Source: a virus. From it: a stretch of DNA of 40,349 bases. This document shows positions 30,272-38,795 of the stretch, piece by piece. The notes beneath the pieces are model-generated. The model saw only the letters and a program-made list of their open reading frames with translations. It was not told the DNA's origin and did no database searches. How positions within the stretch are numbered: position 1 is the stretch's first letter; each line of letters begins with the position of its first letter. The translations under genes were made by a program, and so were the position numbers. Where the stretch lies: positions 1-40,349 of IMG/VR virus record IMGVR_UViG_3300037493_002359; one strand, given 5' to 3'.

Positions 30272-30468
30272 CCACCAAACAAGCACTCATCGACATCATG
30301 CTCCAGCAGCGAGAGACGATCAATTGGCTGCGGGCGTACGATCGAAGCATCTATGAAATCAGCCGGGAGGCGATTGAGCATCACCAAGGAGAGCGAGACT
30401 ACTGGAAGGTGCGGTGTGCGTCAGCCGAGGACGAGCTAATCAACATCAAACTATTTGGAAAATCATGA
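30268..30468 (+). CDS. Small helical protein
   Basis: A 66-residue protein from ATG 30268 (MTTKQALIDIMLQQRETINW), largely helical and charged (REAIEHHQGERDYWKVRCAS). Possibly a coiled-coil protein. Function unknown. The next ATG lies in its stop (ATGA). Confidence 0.5.
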   Translation: MTTKQALIDIMLQQRETINWLRAYDRSIYEISREAIEHHQGERDYWKVRCASAEDELINIKLFGKS

Positions 30469-30752
30469 GCGGCGGACGATTCGACTACGACCAGAACAAA
30501 CTCCAGTACCTAGCGGAGGACATCCAAGAGATCATCGAGCGGAACAACCCGCTCAACCAGGGGGACCGGCACAGCCCGGAGATCATCGCGCGGTACAAGG
30601 AGGCCTCTTACAACCTCGAACGCACCTATCAAATGGTGCAACGGATCGACTGGCTCGAAAGTTGTGACGACGGACCAGAGTCCTTCATCGAGCGATGGGA
30701 TGCGGAGGTTCCACCGAGCTGGGAGGAGACGTTTAAATCAAAACAACCATGA
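30465..30752 (+). CDS. Conserved small phage protein (MSGGRFDY type)
   Basis: A 95-residue protein opening MSGGRFDYDQNKLQYLAEDI, a start (MSGG-F-Y) seen in small phage and bacterial proteins of unknown function. It is rich in Asp/Glu and Arg and helical. The stop overlaps the next start. No catalytic residues are evident. Confidence 0.55.
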   Translation: MSGGRFDYDQNKLQYLAEDIQEIIERNNPLNQGDRHSPEIIARYKEASYNLERTYQMVQRIDWLESCDDGPESFIERWDAEVPPSWEETFKSKQP

Positions 30753-31090
30753 CCAAAATGAACTACTACCACGGGACAACACAAATCCGACCACGAGTAT
30801 TTTGCGCTGACGGCGTGTCACTCAGCGTCCAAGCGAGCGAATATGCTTACTGTTCGCCGAGACAACGTCTTCAGCGACCATGGAATGCATACGGACTCGT
30901 CGAGGTCGGCTACATCTACGACAAGGATAATCAACCGTTTTCCCCGCCGGACGTTTGGAGAGAGTATCAAAGCGGAGACGATGAGATATGGGCCTACGTG
31001 CCCATCTCTATGGTCAAAGAATTTATCGCAGACCATGGTGGCGAGGTAGAAGCACCCCCGGCGCCTTTGGTGGAGCAGATCATCGAGTAA
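30749..31090 (+). CDS. Hypothetical protein
   Basis: A 113-residue protein: MTKMNYYHGTTQIRPRVFCA, beta strands GLVEVGYIYDKDNQPF, DEIWAYVPISMVKEFI, and a Pro-rich acidic tail. It could be a small beta/alpha domain. YYHGT near the start recalls ADP-ribosyltransferase-like sequences, but too little supports that. Not recognised. Confidence 0.5.
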   Translation: MTKMNYYHGTTQIRPRVFCADGVSLSVQASEYAYCSPRQRLQRPWNAYGLVEVGYIYDKDNQPFSPPDVWREYQSGDDEIWAYVPISMVKEFIADHGGEVEAPPAPLVEQIIE

Positions 31091-31102
31091 CCAAGCACAA
31101 CC

Positions 31103-31462
31103 ATGACCACCTCAATAAACCCGATCAAGGAAGCCGTGCAGGCGGCTATATATTTCGCACGATACAAGGAGTCCACCCTGTCGGAGTATTGCTGGTCCTG
31201 CGACAAAATGGAACGCGAGATAACGGATGGAGACAGGGAGCGAGTGTGCTCGCAGCTCGCCGCCGCTGCGCGGATTCTAGCTGACGAAGTTGAGCGGCTG
31301 CGTGCGGTGCAACAGCAACAAGGCATCGCTCTTTCCGACTGCTGCGAGGCACCAGCCGTGGTTGCGGGCAAGCCGGGATCAACTCAATGGTATGTTTGCC
31401 AGCATTGCTGCCAGCCGTGCGACGTTTTTATCAGGGAAACAACAACCCAACAACAACCATGA
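31103..31462 (+). CDS. Helical protein with C-terminal zinc finger
   Basis: A 119-residue protein. The N-terminal 75 residues are helical (AVQAAIYFARYKES, ARILADEVERLRAVQQQQG). The C-terminus has DCCEAP and, after STQWYV, CQHCCQPC: a zinc-ribbon-like pair. The gene is preceded by CCAAGCACAACC. Its stop overlaps the next start. Function unknown. Confidence 0.55.
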   Translation: MTTSINPIKEAVQAAIYFARYKESTLSEYCWSCDKMEREITDGDRERVCSQLAAAARILADEVERLRAVQQQQGIALSDCCEAPAVVAGKPGSTQWYVCQHCCQPCDVFIRETTTQQQP

Positions 31463-31734
31463 CCACAAAAACACAATCGGATCCGTTAGGATCATCCCGC
31501 TTAATATTTTGGAAACCCATCGAAACCGCGCCGAAAGACGGCTCCGAGATCCTAGCGGCAGTGCACTACCCAAACAAAAACTTTTATCAGACCTACTTTT
31601 TGTATTGGATTGATACCTTGAAAGGGTATCCCGACGGGGTGTGGACGTTGGACTACAAAACACCGGTGACCTACGGAACGCCTGCATATTGGATGGAAGT
31701 GCCCCAGTACGTGGAACCAAAAACTCAACCATGA
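31459..31734 (+). CDS. DUF551-like protein 2
   Basis: A 91-residue protein from ATG 31459 with leader CAACAACAACC. The core FWKPIETAPKDGSEILAAVH is the DUF551 hallmark (W-P-I-E-TAPKDG). C-terminal YWMEVPQY resembles the paralogue at 32557 (WMEIPKY). The stop overlaps the next start (ATGA). Confidence 0.75.
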   Translation: MTTKTQSDPLGSSRLIFWKPIETAPKDGSEILAAVHYPNKNFYQTYFLYWIDTLKGYPDGVWTLDYKTPVTYGTPAYWMEVPQYVEPKTQP

Positions 31735-31925
31735 ACCCCACCCCCATCTGCATGACCTGCGATCACTGGCACCCGCTTCACCCATTGGACGGCTGGTGCA
31801 CTAAATGGGATGGAGTTTCATCAAGACATTTCACGTGCGTTGAGCACGTGCCAGTCAAAATCGAGCCAATCGACAAGCTAAAAAATACGCCGCAACCCGT
31901 TGATAAAGAAGAGTGGTTTAGCTAA
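31731..31925 (+). CDS. Cysteine-rich mini-protein 2
   Basis: A 64-residue protein: MNPTPICMTCDHWHPLHPLD, then GWCTKWDGVS, SRHFTCVEHVP and an acidic tail. Pattern C-x-x-C-x-H ... G-x-C ... H-x-x-C matches the protein at 29847. A zinc site is likely. Function unknown. Confidence 0.55.
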   Translation: MNPTPICMTCDHWHPLHPLDGWCTKWDGVSSRHFTCVEHVPVKIEPIDKLKNTPQPVDKEEWFS

Positions 31926-31957
31926 AACCCAAACTAAAACAAACTAACTACAAGCTA

Positions 31958-32560
31958 ATGAACGACGAACATCCTTTTACCGCATTCCCGAAGATGGCCC
32001 GTTTGCAACGCGAGGTCATCGTCACCGAGAAAATAGATGGCACCAACGCACAGATACACATCACCGACGACGGTAAAATGCTGTTTGGTAGCCGCACCCG
32101 TTGGATCACCCCCGGGGACGATAATTTTGGATTCGCACGGTGGGCCACCGACCACACGGACGAGCTGATGCAACTCGGGCCGGGCCGCCATTTTGGCGAG
32201 TGGTGGGGCCGTGGCATCCAGCGCAACTACGGACTCAATTATCGCAAGTTCAGCTTGTTCAACGTCATCCGTTGGTGCCCGCATGGGGAAGAACCAAAGC
32301 AGATCCCGACCGCTGACCCACGCAACGTCAAATTGCAGGACATGCTCCCCTCCTGCTGCCATTTGGTCCCGATCCTTTGGCAGGGGTTGTTCACCTCAGT
32401 GATTCCCACGGTGCACCTTTGGGAGCTAAGCCAGACAGGCAGTAAAGCCGCACCCGGTTTTGCTCGCCCTGAAGGCATTGTGCTGTTCCACGTCGCCGGG
32501 AACGTCGGATTCAAAATGACCTTGGACAATGACGGAGTACCTAAATCCACTTTGAAATGA
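31958..32560 (+). CDS. RNA ligase family nucleotidyltransferase
   Basis: A 200-residue enzyme with ligase motifs in order: motif I EKIDGTNAQIH (Lys25 as adenylation site), FGSRTR, motif III FGEWWGRGIQRNY (79-91), motif IV RPEGIVLF (170-177) and motif V GFKMT (Lys186). This is the core of the Rnl2-like RNA ligase family that seals nicks in RNA, often repairing host-cleaved tRNA. The C-terminal domain is short. A DNA-ligase role is less likely. An A-rich leader (AAACTAAAACAAAC) precedes the ATG. Confidence 0.85.
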   Translation: MNDEHPFTAFPKMARLQREVIVTEKIDGTNAQIHITDDGKMLFGSRTRWITPGDDNFGFARWATDHTDELMQLGPGRHFGEWWGRGIQRNYGLNYRKFSLFNVIRWCPHGEEPKQIPTADPRNVKLQDMLPSCCHLVPILWQGLFTSVIPTVHLWELSQTGSKAAPGFARPEGIVLFHVAGNVGFKMTLDNDGVPKSTLK

Positions 32561-32889
32561 AACAGACCGCACAAGAACTGATCGAGTATTTCGAGAATTA
32601 TAACAAGCACCGGTTATACTCGATTCTTGACCGTCACCATGGCAGTGCTCTTGACCAAGCCATTCATATACTCAAGAAAATGACGTGGCAACCGATGGAG
32701 ACCGCACCCAAGGATCGCGAGTTCCTTGGTGTGTGGGGCAGTCCCATGGATGTGCAGGATAAATCAGTTGATCTGTTTCGCTACGATCAAGATTCGCAGC
32801 AGTACGTGTGGTCCAATTACGGAGGTGCGGTCTATGTGCCTAGCGCGGAGCTTTTTGCTTGGATGGAGATTCCGAAATACGAAGGATAA
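32557..32889 (+). CDS. DUF551-like protein 3 with N-terminal helices
   Basis: A 110-residue protein overlapping the RNA ligase by four bases. The first 40 residues are helical (MKQTAQELIEYFENYNKHRL), then WQPMETAPKDREFLGVWG gives the DUF551 mark, and the end is WMEIPKYEG. It is the longest of the three copies in this block. Function unknown. Confidence 0.75.
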   Translation: MKQTAQELIEYFENYNKHRLYSILDRHHGSALDQAIHILKKMTWQPMETAPKDREFLGVWGSPMDVQDKSVDLFRYDQDSQQYVWSNYGGAVYVPSAELFAWMEIPKYEG

Positions 32890-32935
32890 AAGATTTTTCC
32901 TCCCGACAAACCAAACCAAAAACCAGAACCAAACC

Positions 32936-33670
32936 ATGAACGAACTAATTCTAAGCACAAAATCACGCGAATACGCGCCTCACCCTGAAACGCAGGGATT
33001 AATCAAAGGCGTTATTGTAGACGTGACCCCACTAAAAATGATGACCACCAAATTCGGAGACAAGAACGTATTCAAGATCGTCTACGAGACCGAGCACATC
33101 GACACAAATGGCCGCTGCGGGCTTATGTTTAGCGCACCCTATAGTCCAAGCCTGCATGAGAAATCATCGCTTAGGCGCGATCTAAAGAAGATCCGCGGGC
33201 GCGATCTTACCGCGGAGGAAGAGCGAGAGTTTCGCCTTGAAGAGATCCTGCTGGGATTTGCCGTTCAACTGATCGTGACGCATGAACTCAAGGGAGATCG
33301 GACGTATGCACAGATCAGTTTCATGCAGCCAGACAAGTCTAGCGAGCCGTTAAAGCCGTCCGGCAGTTACGTTCGGGTCAAGGACAGACCGGAGAAGGAG
33401 GCGGGCGGCACCTACAAAAAAGCATCTGATGCGCAAGATGACGATTCCGCAGGGCGGGAGGACTGGCAAAAGGTTAAAGTGCACATCGGCAAGTATGCAG
33501 GTCAGGAAGTCGGGGACCTCCCCGCGGACGCCATTATGGCTCTGCACGATAAGTGGATACCGAGCATTGACCCGGTGAAACCAAAGGCGGACGACAAGCG
33601 CCTGGACGCAGCAATCAAACAAGCAGTGGCCATTCTCAATGCTGAACCTCAACCCACTGAACTATTTTGA
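32936..33670 (+). CDS. Candidate single-strand DNA-binding protein
   Basis: A 244-residue protein from ATG 32936, after an A/C-rich leader (CCAAACCAAAAACCAGAACC); the frame is open further upstream only over neighbouring genes. The N-terminal half holds beta strands as in an OB-fold (GVIVDVTPLKMMTTKFGD, NVFKIVYETE, CGLMFSAPYSPSLHEKS, TYAQISFMQPD). The C-terminal half is charged, with a DDDSAGRED acidic patch and DLPADAIMAL. Next to an exonuclease and helicases this fits an SSB-like or annealing factor. Not proven by a named family. Confidence 0.5.
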   Translation: MNELILSTKSREYAPHPETQGLIKGVIVDVTPLKMMTTKFGDKNVFKIVYETEHIDTNGRCGLMFSAPYSPSLHEKSSLRRDLKKIRGRDLTAEEEREFRLEEILLGFAVQLIVTHELKGDRTYAQISFMQPDKSSEPLKPSGSYVRVKDRPEKEAGGTYKKASDAQDDDSAGREDWQKVKVHIGKYAGQEVGDLPADAIMALHDKWIPSIDPVKPKADDKRLDAAIKQAVAILNAEPQPTELF

Positions 33671-34344
33671 AAACCTGCCTTTTTGACATCGAGACCGGGC
33701 CATTACCGCTGGACCAGATCGAACACTTGTGTCCGGAGTTCAAAGCGCCGGCCAATTATAAAGACGCGGCCAAGATTGCCGAGAACATCGCAGAGCAGAA
33801 AGTCACATGGATCGAGCGTGGCGCCTTGTCTGCTTTAACGGGTCGAGTGATTGCTATAGGTCTTCGCACTGATGGCGTTACCACCATCCTGCAAGATGAC
33901 GACGAAGCGGTAAACCTGCGCGCATTCTGGGCATGGTTAGAGGATCGAGTGCGTGAACGTCGGGCGGTTGTCGGATTTAACTCCAACAAATTCGACATTC
34001 CCTTTCTTACGCGAAGAAGCTGGGCTCACGGTATTGCCATTCCCTCGGGCGTTTACATGACGCGCGGATACGTGAATCAAAGCGTGTTTATTGATCTAGC
34101 ACTGGAATGGCAGTGCGGCGACCGAATGGAGTGGGTAAAACTCGACACGGTGTGCAAGTTTCTAGGCTTGCCAGCCAAAAACGGCAGCGGCAAAGAGTTT
34201 GCCGGTTTGTGGATCAGAGACAGGGCCAAGGCTTTGGAGTACCTGCATAATGATATGGCCATCACAGCAAAGGTGATGGAGCGGATGCTTAGCATCTCCG
34301 AGGTGCCAACGCCTGCACCCGTGGCCGCTGACCTTGATTACTAG
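33667..34344 (+). CDS. 3'-5' exonuclease (DnaQ/PolB-like fold)
   Basis: A 225-residue nuclease from a TTG start (stop of the previous gene overlaps). ExoI: CLFDIETGPLP (D7, E9). ExoII: VVGFNSNKFDIPFL (D110). ExoIII: YLHNDMAIT (D196). This layout is the PolB-associated predicted 3'-5' exonuclease type, which trims DNA in replication or recombination. A proofreading role is possible since no polymerase is encoded here. Start codon TTG is chosen because MKTCLFDIE begins just before the first motif. Confidence 0.85.
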   Translation: MKTCLFDIETGPLPLDQIEHLCPEFKAPANYKDAAKIAENIAEQKVTWIERGALSALTGRVIAIGLRTDGVTTILQDDDEAVNLRAFWAWLEDRVRERRAVVGFNSNKFDIPFLTRRSWAHGIAIPSGVYMTRGYVNQSVFIDLALEWQCGDRMEWVKLDTVCKFLGLPAKNGSGKEFAGLWIRDRAKALEYLHNDMAITAKVMERMLSISEVPTPAPVAADLDY

Positions 34345-34347
34345 GCC

Positions 34348-34934
34348 ATGACCATGAAAGAAATCGCGGCTGCTCAAGCAGCCGCTGCGGCGGAAGCTCA
34401 AAAAAAAACGCCGCCGCTCGTTTTGGGCGTCTTGCATCCAGTCCCGTCAAGGCCGAGGGAGTTGCCGATACGACCAGAACGAGCACCTTCGCACCTATCG
34501 CCTTGCGAAGAAGATCGGCTTCTAGCAACCGAGAACCTGACCGACGTGATTCCCAACTTTCCGCCGAAGAGCAACGACGCGGAAAAACTGTGGAATCAAG
34601 CCTGCCTGCTCCCACACAGCAATCTGGGGATTATTATGGCACATTCGAGCCAAACCGCGTGGATCGCGTGCTCAAGGATTGGGAAGCCGCCATTGCTTCT
34701 CTTTCCGCTGCCACTGTTGGGACGCCTTCCAGAAATGCCGCTCGACCCGCTGCTCCCGCCGGAACAGTGACCATGGGACAGATCGCATGGTTTCATCAAG
34801 TCAACAAGATGATGGATCATATACCTGAAGCCTATTGCCCAACATGCTGGGTTAGGTGGAATAAGCAACTTTGGCCGTCTTCGTGCGTGTGCACGGGGGC
34901 GGTTTCTTTGCAATTTAACATGCCACGACTTTAA
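34348..34934 (+). CDS. Frameshifted gene with A9 slip site, zinc-finger end
   Basis: The frame starting at ATG 34348 gives MTMKEIAAAQ and an Ala-rich helix to the A9 run (34400-34408). A -1 slip there continues in the frame that ends at 34934: NAAARFGRLASSP, YYGTFEPNRVDRVLKDWEAA, and a zinc-finger-like CPTCWVRWNK...CVC. The zero frame past A9 reads low-quality Pro/Leu sequence to 34770. Total length would be about 195 residues. The slip may be programmed (A AAA AAA in phase), polymerase slippage, or a sequencing deletion of one A. A strong hairpin (34366-34385) lies just upstream. Confidence 0.55.
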
Positions 34935-34935
34935 C

Positions 34936-36270
34936 ATGACACTCGAAACACCACTATTACCAACCGAAATCATACTCGACACCAGCCAGCAGCCAGCAGT
35001 CAACACAATGCGCCGAGGCACGAACGTCTTTCTAACCGGTAACGCCGGGACTGGAAAAAGCACGGTCATTACGCAGTTTATCGCCGGAAACAAAAACTCG
35101 ATTACGGTGACAGCCACTACCGGCATTGCCGCGCTCAACCTGCGTGATCAGATTTACGCAAATTCGCGCGTCAGCGTGATCGCAAACACGATCTATCGGT
35201 GGTCGGGCATTGGACTCGGGCCGCAGCCGCATGAGGACGATGAACAATGCTGGGACCGTCTTTGCGCGGAAATGACCAAGCCGCCGCTCAGCATATCAAG
35301 GAACAATGCCTTTGCTCGCATCAAGCGATGCGAGTGCTTAATCATCGACGAGATCAGCATGTTGCCTGGCCGGACGTTTCAGTTCTTGGAGTTCTTGTGT
35401 CGAAGGCTGCGGGGCAACAACTATCCCTGGGGCGGTATCCAGATCATTTGCGTCGGGGACTTCCTGCAGCTCCCGCCGGTGAGCAAGACGGGCAAATATG
35501 ACTGGGCGTTTTTGAGTTCAACATGGAAGATGACGGACTTTGAGCATGTGGTGCTGCAGAAGATCCATCGACAGGACAATGATGTTTTTAAAGATCTGCT
35601 CAACAACGTGCGTATCGGCACAATACAGCCGCGGCACTTAGAAATAATGGCCAAGCGTGTGGCGCGTTTTCCGCGGGCTGACCTGCTCAGACTTTTTACG
35701 CACAACGTGCAGGTCGATAAATACAACAACATGATGCTGGAAGGCATTGAGGAGTCTTTGCACGTGTACCGCATGAGCAACAGTGGTCATGCCGCTTGTG
35801 ATTGGATGATCAAAAACATGCTGACGCCTGAAAGGCTGCAACTTAAGGTGGGCGCACGAGTAATGGTTACGGCCAATCTGACAGAGAAAAACAGCGGAGG
35901 AGCACTCAGCGCCGTCAACGGCAGCCTTGGTACAGTGTGCGATTGCGAGAATGACGACGTGACGGTAAAGCTGGATTCCGGCGATTTCCTACACGTAGGA
36001 GATTATAAATGGAACATTGACCCAAGCGACGACAAACAAGGCTGGGTCATGCAGATACCGCTCAAACTGGCATGGGCTGCCACCATCCACAAAAGCCAAG
36101 GGCTCAGCCTTGATTCTGCCTTAATCGACGTTCGAGCAACACGAGAACCGGGACAGACATACGTCGCACTCAGCCGGGTGCGCTCTCTGGCCGGTTTGTA
36201 TTTGAAGGACGTTTTCAAAGGCGTCTGGGTATCGCAGGAGGCTATTCAGTTCACAAAATCCATTTCATAG
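34936..36270 (+). CDS. Pif1/Dda-like SF1B helicase
   Basis: A 444-residue helicase. Walker A GNAGTGKST (35-43), a TATTGIAA Ia motif, Walker B LIIDEISML (135-143), motif III GDFLQLPPV (174-182), KIHRQ IV, and late motifs TIHKSQGLSLDSALID and YVALSRVRS. These are typical of Pif1/RecD2/Dda helicases, which unwind 5'-3' and help replication initiation and recombination. It starts two bases after the upstream stop and is three bases from the primase gene. Confidence 0.92.
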   Translation: MTLETPLLPTEIILDTSQQPAVNTMRRGTNVFLTGNAGTGKSTVITQFIAGNKNSITVTATTGIAALNLRDQIYANSRVSVIANTIYRWSGIGLGPQPHEDDEQCWDRLCAEMTKPPLSISRNNAFARIKRCECLIIDEISMLPGRTFQFLEFLCRRLRGNNYPWGGIQIICVGDFLQLPPVSKTGKYDWAFLSSTWKMTDFEHVVLQKIHRQDNDVFKDLLNNVRIGTIQPRHLEIMAKRVARFPRADLLRLFTHNVQVDKYNNMMLEGIEESLHVYRMSNSGHAACDWMIKNMLTPERLQLKVGARVMVTANLTEKNSGGALSAVNGSLGTVCDCENDDVTVKLDSGDFLHVGDYKWNIDPSDDKQGWVMQIPLKLAWAATIHKSQGLSLDSALIDVRATREPGQTYVALSRVRSLAGLYLKDVFKGVWVSQEAIQFTKSIS

Positions 36271-36272
36271 CC

Positions 36273-38795
36273 ATGATCACTATCACCACCACCGAAAACA
36301 CGCACCCGCAGGAAGCCGAAGTAGCAGGTACAGCAGAGGCGCAAATTACATGGTTCCCGGAAGCCACAGCGGTCACGCCTGTCCGCACTGGATCGCTTCA
36401 AGAATACATCGACCAATGCAGGAGCGGCACCTACCAAGACATCGTGCTAAAGATCCGGCAGGCAGCCGCGGCAAACGAGACAGCCAAAGTGGGAATGCTC
36501 AAAAGGCGCCTGCCCGCGGCAACCTTGTCTTGCAGTATGGTCAGCCGCTCCAAGAATGCGCCAATACGGGCGCGCACTCACAGCGGGTGGCTTCAGTGCG
36601 ACTTTGATGGCAAGGAGAACCTAGGCCTAGTGCAGAGCGATATACGGGCACGCCTGCAGGATGACCCACACGTGGGCGCCGTGTTCGTCGGACCGTCTGG
36701 CGTTGGCATTAAATGCGCCGTTCGTATCGACGGCACGCGGCACCTTGCCAGCTTCAACAGCGCCAAGGATTACTTCGCAAAGGAGTACGGCCTGCAGCTT
36801 GATAAAGCCTGCAAGGACATCGAGCGGTTGTGCTTCCTGTCGTTTGACCCGGAGGCATGGTGCAGACAAGGCGGAACCAAGGTGCTGCCGGTGACGGAGC
36901 TGGCCGAGAAGGAAGTAGTGCGCGCCAAGCCGGTCAATGCAGATCTGACACCGTTTGCAGCAGAACAGCACGACATGAGCATCGCTGACGTTCGGGAGAT
37001 TCTGACGTATATACCGAAAAGGCCGGATTACGACACTTGGCTGCGAGTTGCATCTGGAGTGTTTAGCGTGCTGCCCCTGGGTGCGGCGTGCGCGGTGTTA
37101 AACGAGTGGGCGCCTGAAGAGCATCCGGGCGAGTACGAGAAAAAGCACAAGAACCGCCTGAAGAACGTCACGATTCGGACTGTGATTCACTATGCTCAGC
37201 AGCAAGGATTTGACGCACGAGCAGCAGCCAAGCGCAAGACGTGGATGGGGCGCCTACTTTTCGGTGACACGGGTGCTTCACACTCGGATCTGCTAGAGGG
37301 AGATCCGTCGCCACCTGATCTGACCGAGGAGGAAAAGCAGATCGTCGGTGAGGACGGCGGCATGGACCTAGAAAGTGTCGTCAAACTTTACACGCGGGAG
37401 CAGGTCGGAGACGCGACAGTATTCTTGAGGAGTGGCTGCAATGACTTTGCATACGATCCGTTGTCGCAGGTATGGCGGAAGTACGCCGAGAATACCGGAC
37501 TCTGGACGAAAGACAGCGTGGGCAGCACCATTCACGATATGTCGGCCCGCATCATCTCAGCATATGATGTGCTGATCAGCACCGCGGAGGCCGAGGCCAA
37601 AGCGGCCAAGAACAAGGAAGTAACTAAGGCCAACATGGCCGAGATCCAGCAGATGCGCCAACGCTGCGGAAGCCTGCAAAAGGCGCCGTACATGGCCAAC
37701 GTGCTGGGATTAGCTCAAAAGTTTGATCGCTTGTGCAGGCCGGCTACCGACTACGATCAGCACAGGCACTTGCTTGGACTGAAAAATGGCGTGTGTGTGG
37801 ATTTTCGAGAGAAGAAGGTGCGGCCAACTGAACGGGCGGATCTGCTCAGCGTGGCGTGTCCGGTCGTTTACGATGCGGACGCAACGTGTCCATATTTCGA
37901 TGCGTTTATTCAGCGGGCATTTGGCGGAGACGCGGACATGATCGACTATTGGTGGCGAATTGTCGGGTATAGCCTCACCGGATTCGTCGATCATGATGCG
38001 CTCTTTTTCTGTTATGGGCTGGGCGCAAATGGCAAGAGTACGGGATTGATGGCGCTTCGTTATTTGCTGGGTGATCAGCTAAGCACTATGGTGGATGTGA
38101 ACACGCTTCTGGGCACTAGCGGCGATGCAACGATGGACTACAAAAAAGCCATGCTTGAAGGGAAGCGGCTGATCATTACCGACGAGCTGCCAGACAACAA
38201 AAAGATCAACGAGAGCATGGTCAAAGGACTGCTGGGCGGTGAGGACATTGTGGCTCGCAGGCCGTATGAGCGGCCTTATACGTTTTCGCCGACGCACAAG
38301 ATCTGGATGGTCGGCAATCACAAGCCGAAGATTTCAGGCGTTGATCACGGCATTTGGCGCCGCATTCACCTCATTCCTTGGGAAGTGACGATTCCCGTGG
38401 CCGAGCGCAAACCGCGGTCGGAGATCTGGGACATCTTCAAACAGGAGCTGCCTGGCATGTTGCTACGTGCGATTGATGGGTATTTGGATTTTGAGGAACG
38501 CGGTGGTTTGTGCCCGCCCGCGATGGTCAAAGCTGCAACCGAGGAATACCGCATGGAAGAGGACAGCCTGCAGCAGTTTATGAGCGAGCGAGTGATCGAA
38601 ATGCCTGGTGCTCACTTTCCGATGCGTGACCTGTTTACCGAATATAAGAACTGGTGCGCCGCCTCCGGCGAGACATCGGTTGTGGATACTGCAAATAAGC
38701 TCACTAGAGCACTCAAACAAGCGCCATACAGCATTTCTATTGGTTATGACAGTTCAAAGGTAAATGTCATGCAAAACCGCATCTTGAGGAGCTGA
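36273..38795 (+). CDS. Primase-helicase (BT4734-like, PriCT-2, SF3)
   Basis: An 840-residue replication protein. Residues about 95-170 (GWLQCDFDGKEN, VGAVFVGPSGVGIKCAV) match the BT4734/VirE N-terminal type primase-polymerase-like domain. Residues about 232-315 (MSIADVREILTYIPKRPDYD, TWLRVASGVFSVL) match PriCT-2. The C-terminus is an SF3 D5-like helicase: Walker A GLGANGKST (582-590), Walker B LIITDELPD and motif C KIWMVGNHKP. It would prime and unwind at the origin just downstream. No polymerase domain. Confidence 0.9.
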   Translation: MITITTTENTHPQEAEVAGTAEAQITWFPEATAVTPVRTGSLQEYIDQCRSGTYQDIVLKIRQAAAANETAKVGMLKRRLPAATLSCSMVSRSKNAPIRARTHSGWLQCDFDGKENLGLVQSDIRARLQDDPHVGAVFVGPSGVGIKCAVRIDGTRHLASFNSAKDYFAKEYGLQLDKACKDIERLCFLSFDPEAWCRQGGTKVLPVTELAEKEVVRAKPVNADLTPFAAEQHDMSIADVREILTYIPKRPDYDTWLRVASGVFSVLPLGAACAVLNEWAPEEHPGEYEKKHKNRLKNVTIRTVIHYAQQQGFDARAAAKRKTWMGRLLFGDTGASHSDLLEGDPSPPDLTEEEKQIVGEDGGMDLESVVKLYTREQVGDATVFLRSGCNDFAYDPLSQVWRKYAENTGLWTKDSVGSTIHDMSARIISAYDVLISTAEAEAKAAKNKEVTKANMAEIQQMRQRCGSLQKAPYMANVLGLAQKFDRLCRPATDYDQHRHLLGLKNGVCVDFREKKVRPTERADLLSVACPVVYDADATCPYFDAFIQRAFGGDADMIDYWWRIVGYSLTGFVDHDALFFCYGLGANGKSTGLMALRYLLGDQLSTMVDVNTLLGTSGDATMDYKKAMLEGKRLIITDELPDNKKINESMVKGLLGGEDIVARRPYERPYTFSPTHKIWMVGNHKPKISGVDHGIWRRIHLIPWEVTIPVAERKPRSEIWDIFKQELPGMLLRAIDGYLDFEERGGLCPPAMVKAATEEYRMEEDSLQQFMSERVIEMPGAHFPMRDLFTEYKNWCAASGETSVVDTANKLTRALKQAPYSISIGYDSSKVNVMQNRILRS

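Noticed and set aside
30749-31090. ADP-ribosyltransferase from YYHGT
   Set aside because: The short motif stands alone; no further ART residues are visible.
34348-34770. Zero-frame continuation of the 34348 gene to 34770
   Set aside because: After the A9 run the zero frame is Pro/Leu-rich and featureless, while the -1 frame has helices and a zinc finger and ends two bases before the next gene.
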